The notes beneath the pieces are model-generated. The model was not told the DNA's origin. It made no database searches and was given only the letters and a program-made list of their open reading frames with translations. The position numbers and the translations under genes are program-made. Below, in pieces: positions 5,529 through 6,342 of a DNA stretch of 6,342 bases (positions are counted from its first letter, which is position 1; each line of letters begins with the position of its first letter). This DNA is from Dehalococcoidales bacterium (lineage in GTDB: Bacteria > Chloroflexota > Dehalococcoidia > Dehalococcoidales > UBA3254). Location of the stretch: positions 1 to 6,342 of the forward strand of contig JAQULX010000177.1 in assembly GCA_028718465.1 (NCBI GenBank), given 5' to 3'.

Positions 5529-6245
5529 GTGCATTGGAGATCTAAAAAGAGAAAGACACTGTTGGAGAAGGAAACTGAACGGCAAGCTTCAATGTCTCAA
5601 GTAATGTCACAGATTTTAAAAGCCCAGGAAGCAGAGAGAAAACGCATTGCCCGAGAACTGCATGATGACATTATTCAGACACTGATTGCAATAGCCAACC
5701 GCATTCAAAATTACGCTTCTAAAGATTGCGAGTCCAACGAAGAAAACATAAACTCCGAGATGATCTGGGCTACGAATTCAATAATTGCTTTATCCGAAGA
5801 CGTCAGAAGAATCTGCCTGGACTTGAGCCCTAAAATTCTGGATGATTTTGGGCTCGTACCGTCGTTAAGCTGGCTGGTTAACAGTTTTAATTCCTCCGGA
5901 AATTCAACCGCTGCCATAGAGATAACCGGTTCGGAACACAAACTATCGCCGGAAATCGAAATCAATCTGTTCCGGATCGTACAGGAGTCCCTGAACAATA
6001 TCAGCAGGCATGCCAATGCCTCCACAGTCTCAGTCAAGATAGAGTTTAACCTTGAGACAGTAAAGATTTCGATACAGGACAACGGAAAAGGGTTTTCCAT
6101 GAAAGATATCGTTGATGACCTATCGAAAGCCGGGAAACTGGGGTTGATCAGTATGCAGCAAAGAGCTCAACTTTTAAATGGTATCCTGGATATCTCCAGC
6201 CAGCCCGGCAAAGGGACCAGGATATCTATCGAAGCTAAATCGTAG
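5529..6245 (+). CDS. Soluble NarX/DegS-type histidine kinase lacking a sensor domain
   Basis: A 238-residue protein consisting almost only of the kinase core. A charged, probably coiled-coil segment (5-38) leads into the HisKA_3 dimerisation/phosphotransfer helix with His45 in ERKRIARELHDDIIQTL (36-52). The ATPase domain follows: N-box LFRIVQESLNNISRHANAS (147-165), G1 box IQDNGKGF (182-189), then GKLGLISMQQRAQLLNG (202-218) and PGKGTRISI (226-234). It should autophosphorylate on His45 and pass phosphate to the upstream regulator; HisKA_3 kinases normally pair with NarL-type regulators. There is no membrane helix, PAS, GAF or HAMP domain, and the in-frame stop just before the GTG start excludes a longer N terminus in this frame. 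It therefore probably reads a cytoplasmic signal through a partner, or is a shortened kinase. It is likely co-transcribed with the regulator; the 57-nt gap has no terminator. Confidence 0.9.
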   Translation: MHWRSKKRKTLLEKETERQASMSQVMSQILKAQEAERKRIARELHDDIIQTLIAIANRIQNYASKDCESNEENINSEMIWATNSIIALSEDVRRICLDLSPKILDDFGLVPSLSWLVNSFNSSGNSTAAIEITGSEHKLSPEIEINLFRIVQESLNNISRHANASTVSVKIEFNLETVKISIQDNGKGFSMKDIVDDLSKAGKLGLISMQQRAQLLNGILDISSQPGKGTRISIEAKS

Positions 6246-6342
6246 TCGGCAATCCCCGTTTCTACATCCCTGTCAAGGCTACTGGCCTCCTTCAATTCAT
6301 TAACTGGAGGCACACCTTAACCGTTGTTCAGGTTGTTGACAT
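6246..6342. other. Intergenic end of window, no gene seen
   Basis: The last 97 nt carry no convincing reading frame. A weak inverted repeat, GCCTCC (6285-6290) and GGAGGC (6306-6311) with a 15-nt loop, lies 39 nt past the kinase stop and has no T-run, so it is at best a poor terminator. The final bases TTGACA (6336-6341) match a -35 element, but any -10 would fall outside the window. Confidence 0.4.

Noticed and set aside
6285..6311. Terminator for the two-component genes
   Set aside because: The stem is only 6 bp with a 15-nt loop and no T-run; a competing AGGC/GCCT pairing overlaps it.

Overview
The window (about 45-50 % GC by eye) reads as a chromosomal stretch of a bacterium, most likely a Chloroflexota of the Dehalococcoidia type. 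This guess rests on the style of the proteins: a lipoprotein with a long uncharged Ser/Thr/Pro/Gln/Ala linker, an HtpX-like protease tail carrying an insert, a LivG with an unusual signature loop, and a NarL-type two-component pair whose kinase has no sensor domain. No rRNA or other strong marker is present, so the assignment is tentative. I see no tRNA, rRNA, CRISPR array, insertion sequence or phage gene.

Layout. (1) Positions 1-390, plus strand: the C-terminal 129 residues of an HtpX/M48-like membrane zinc protease, cut by the window edge, with a textbook EF-hand calcium loop before its final THP motif. (2) Positions 456-4471, minus strand: a four-gene branched-chain-amino-acid-type (HAAT family) ABC importer operon, transcribed in the order binding lipoprotein - livH - livM - livG. 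The last three genes overlap (8 and 17 nt). A 153-nt gap holding a 16-bp perfect inverted repeat separates the binding-protein gene from livH. The second ATPase gene, livF, is absent; livG is last and meets the protease gene convergently across 65 nt. (3) Positions 4472-4763: a divergent control region with a good sigma-70-like promoter for the importer and several short direct and inverted repeats. (4) Positions 4764-6245, plus strand: a NarL/FixJ-family response regulator followed 57 nt later by a soluble HisKA_3-type histidine kinase of only 238 residues. (5) Positions 6246-6342: no gene.

How the parts may work together. The lipoprotein should capture an amino acid, amide or other small organic ligand outside the cell and pass it to the LivH/LivM channel, powered by LivG alone or with an ATPase encoded elsewhere. 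The divergent two-component pair is well placed to regulate the importer, but the kinase has no visible input domain, so it must sense a cytoplasmic cue or take its signal from a partner protein. This link is inference from gene position. Nothing here is clearly a new system. The points most worth a second look are the sensor-less kinase facing an importer operon, the missing LivF with an atypical LivG signature, the intercistronic hairpin and the EF-hand in the protease.
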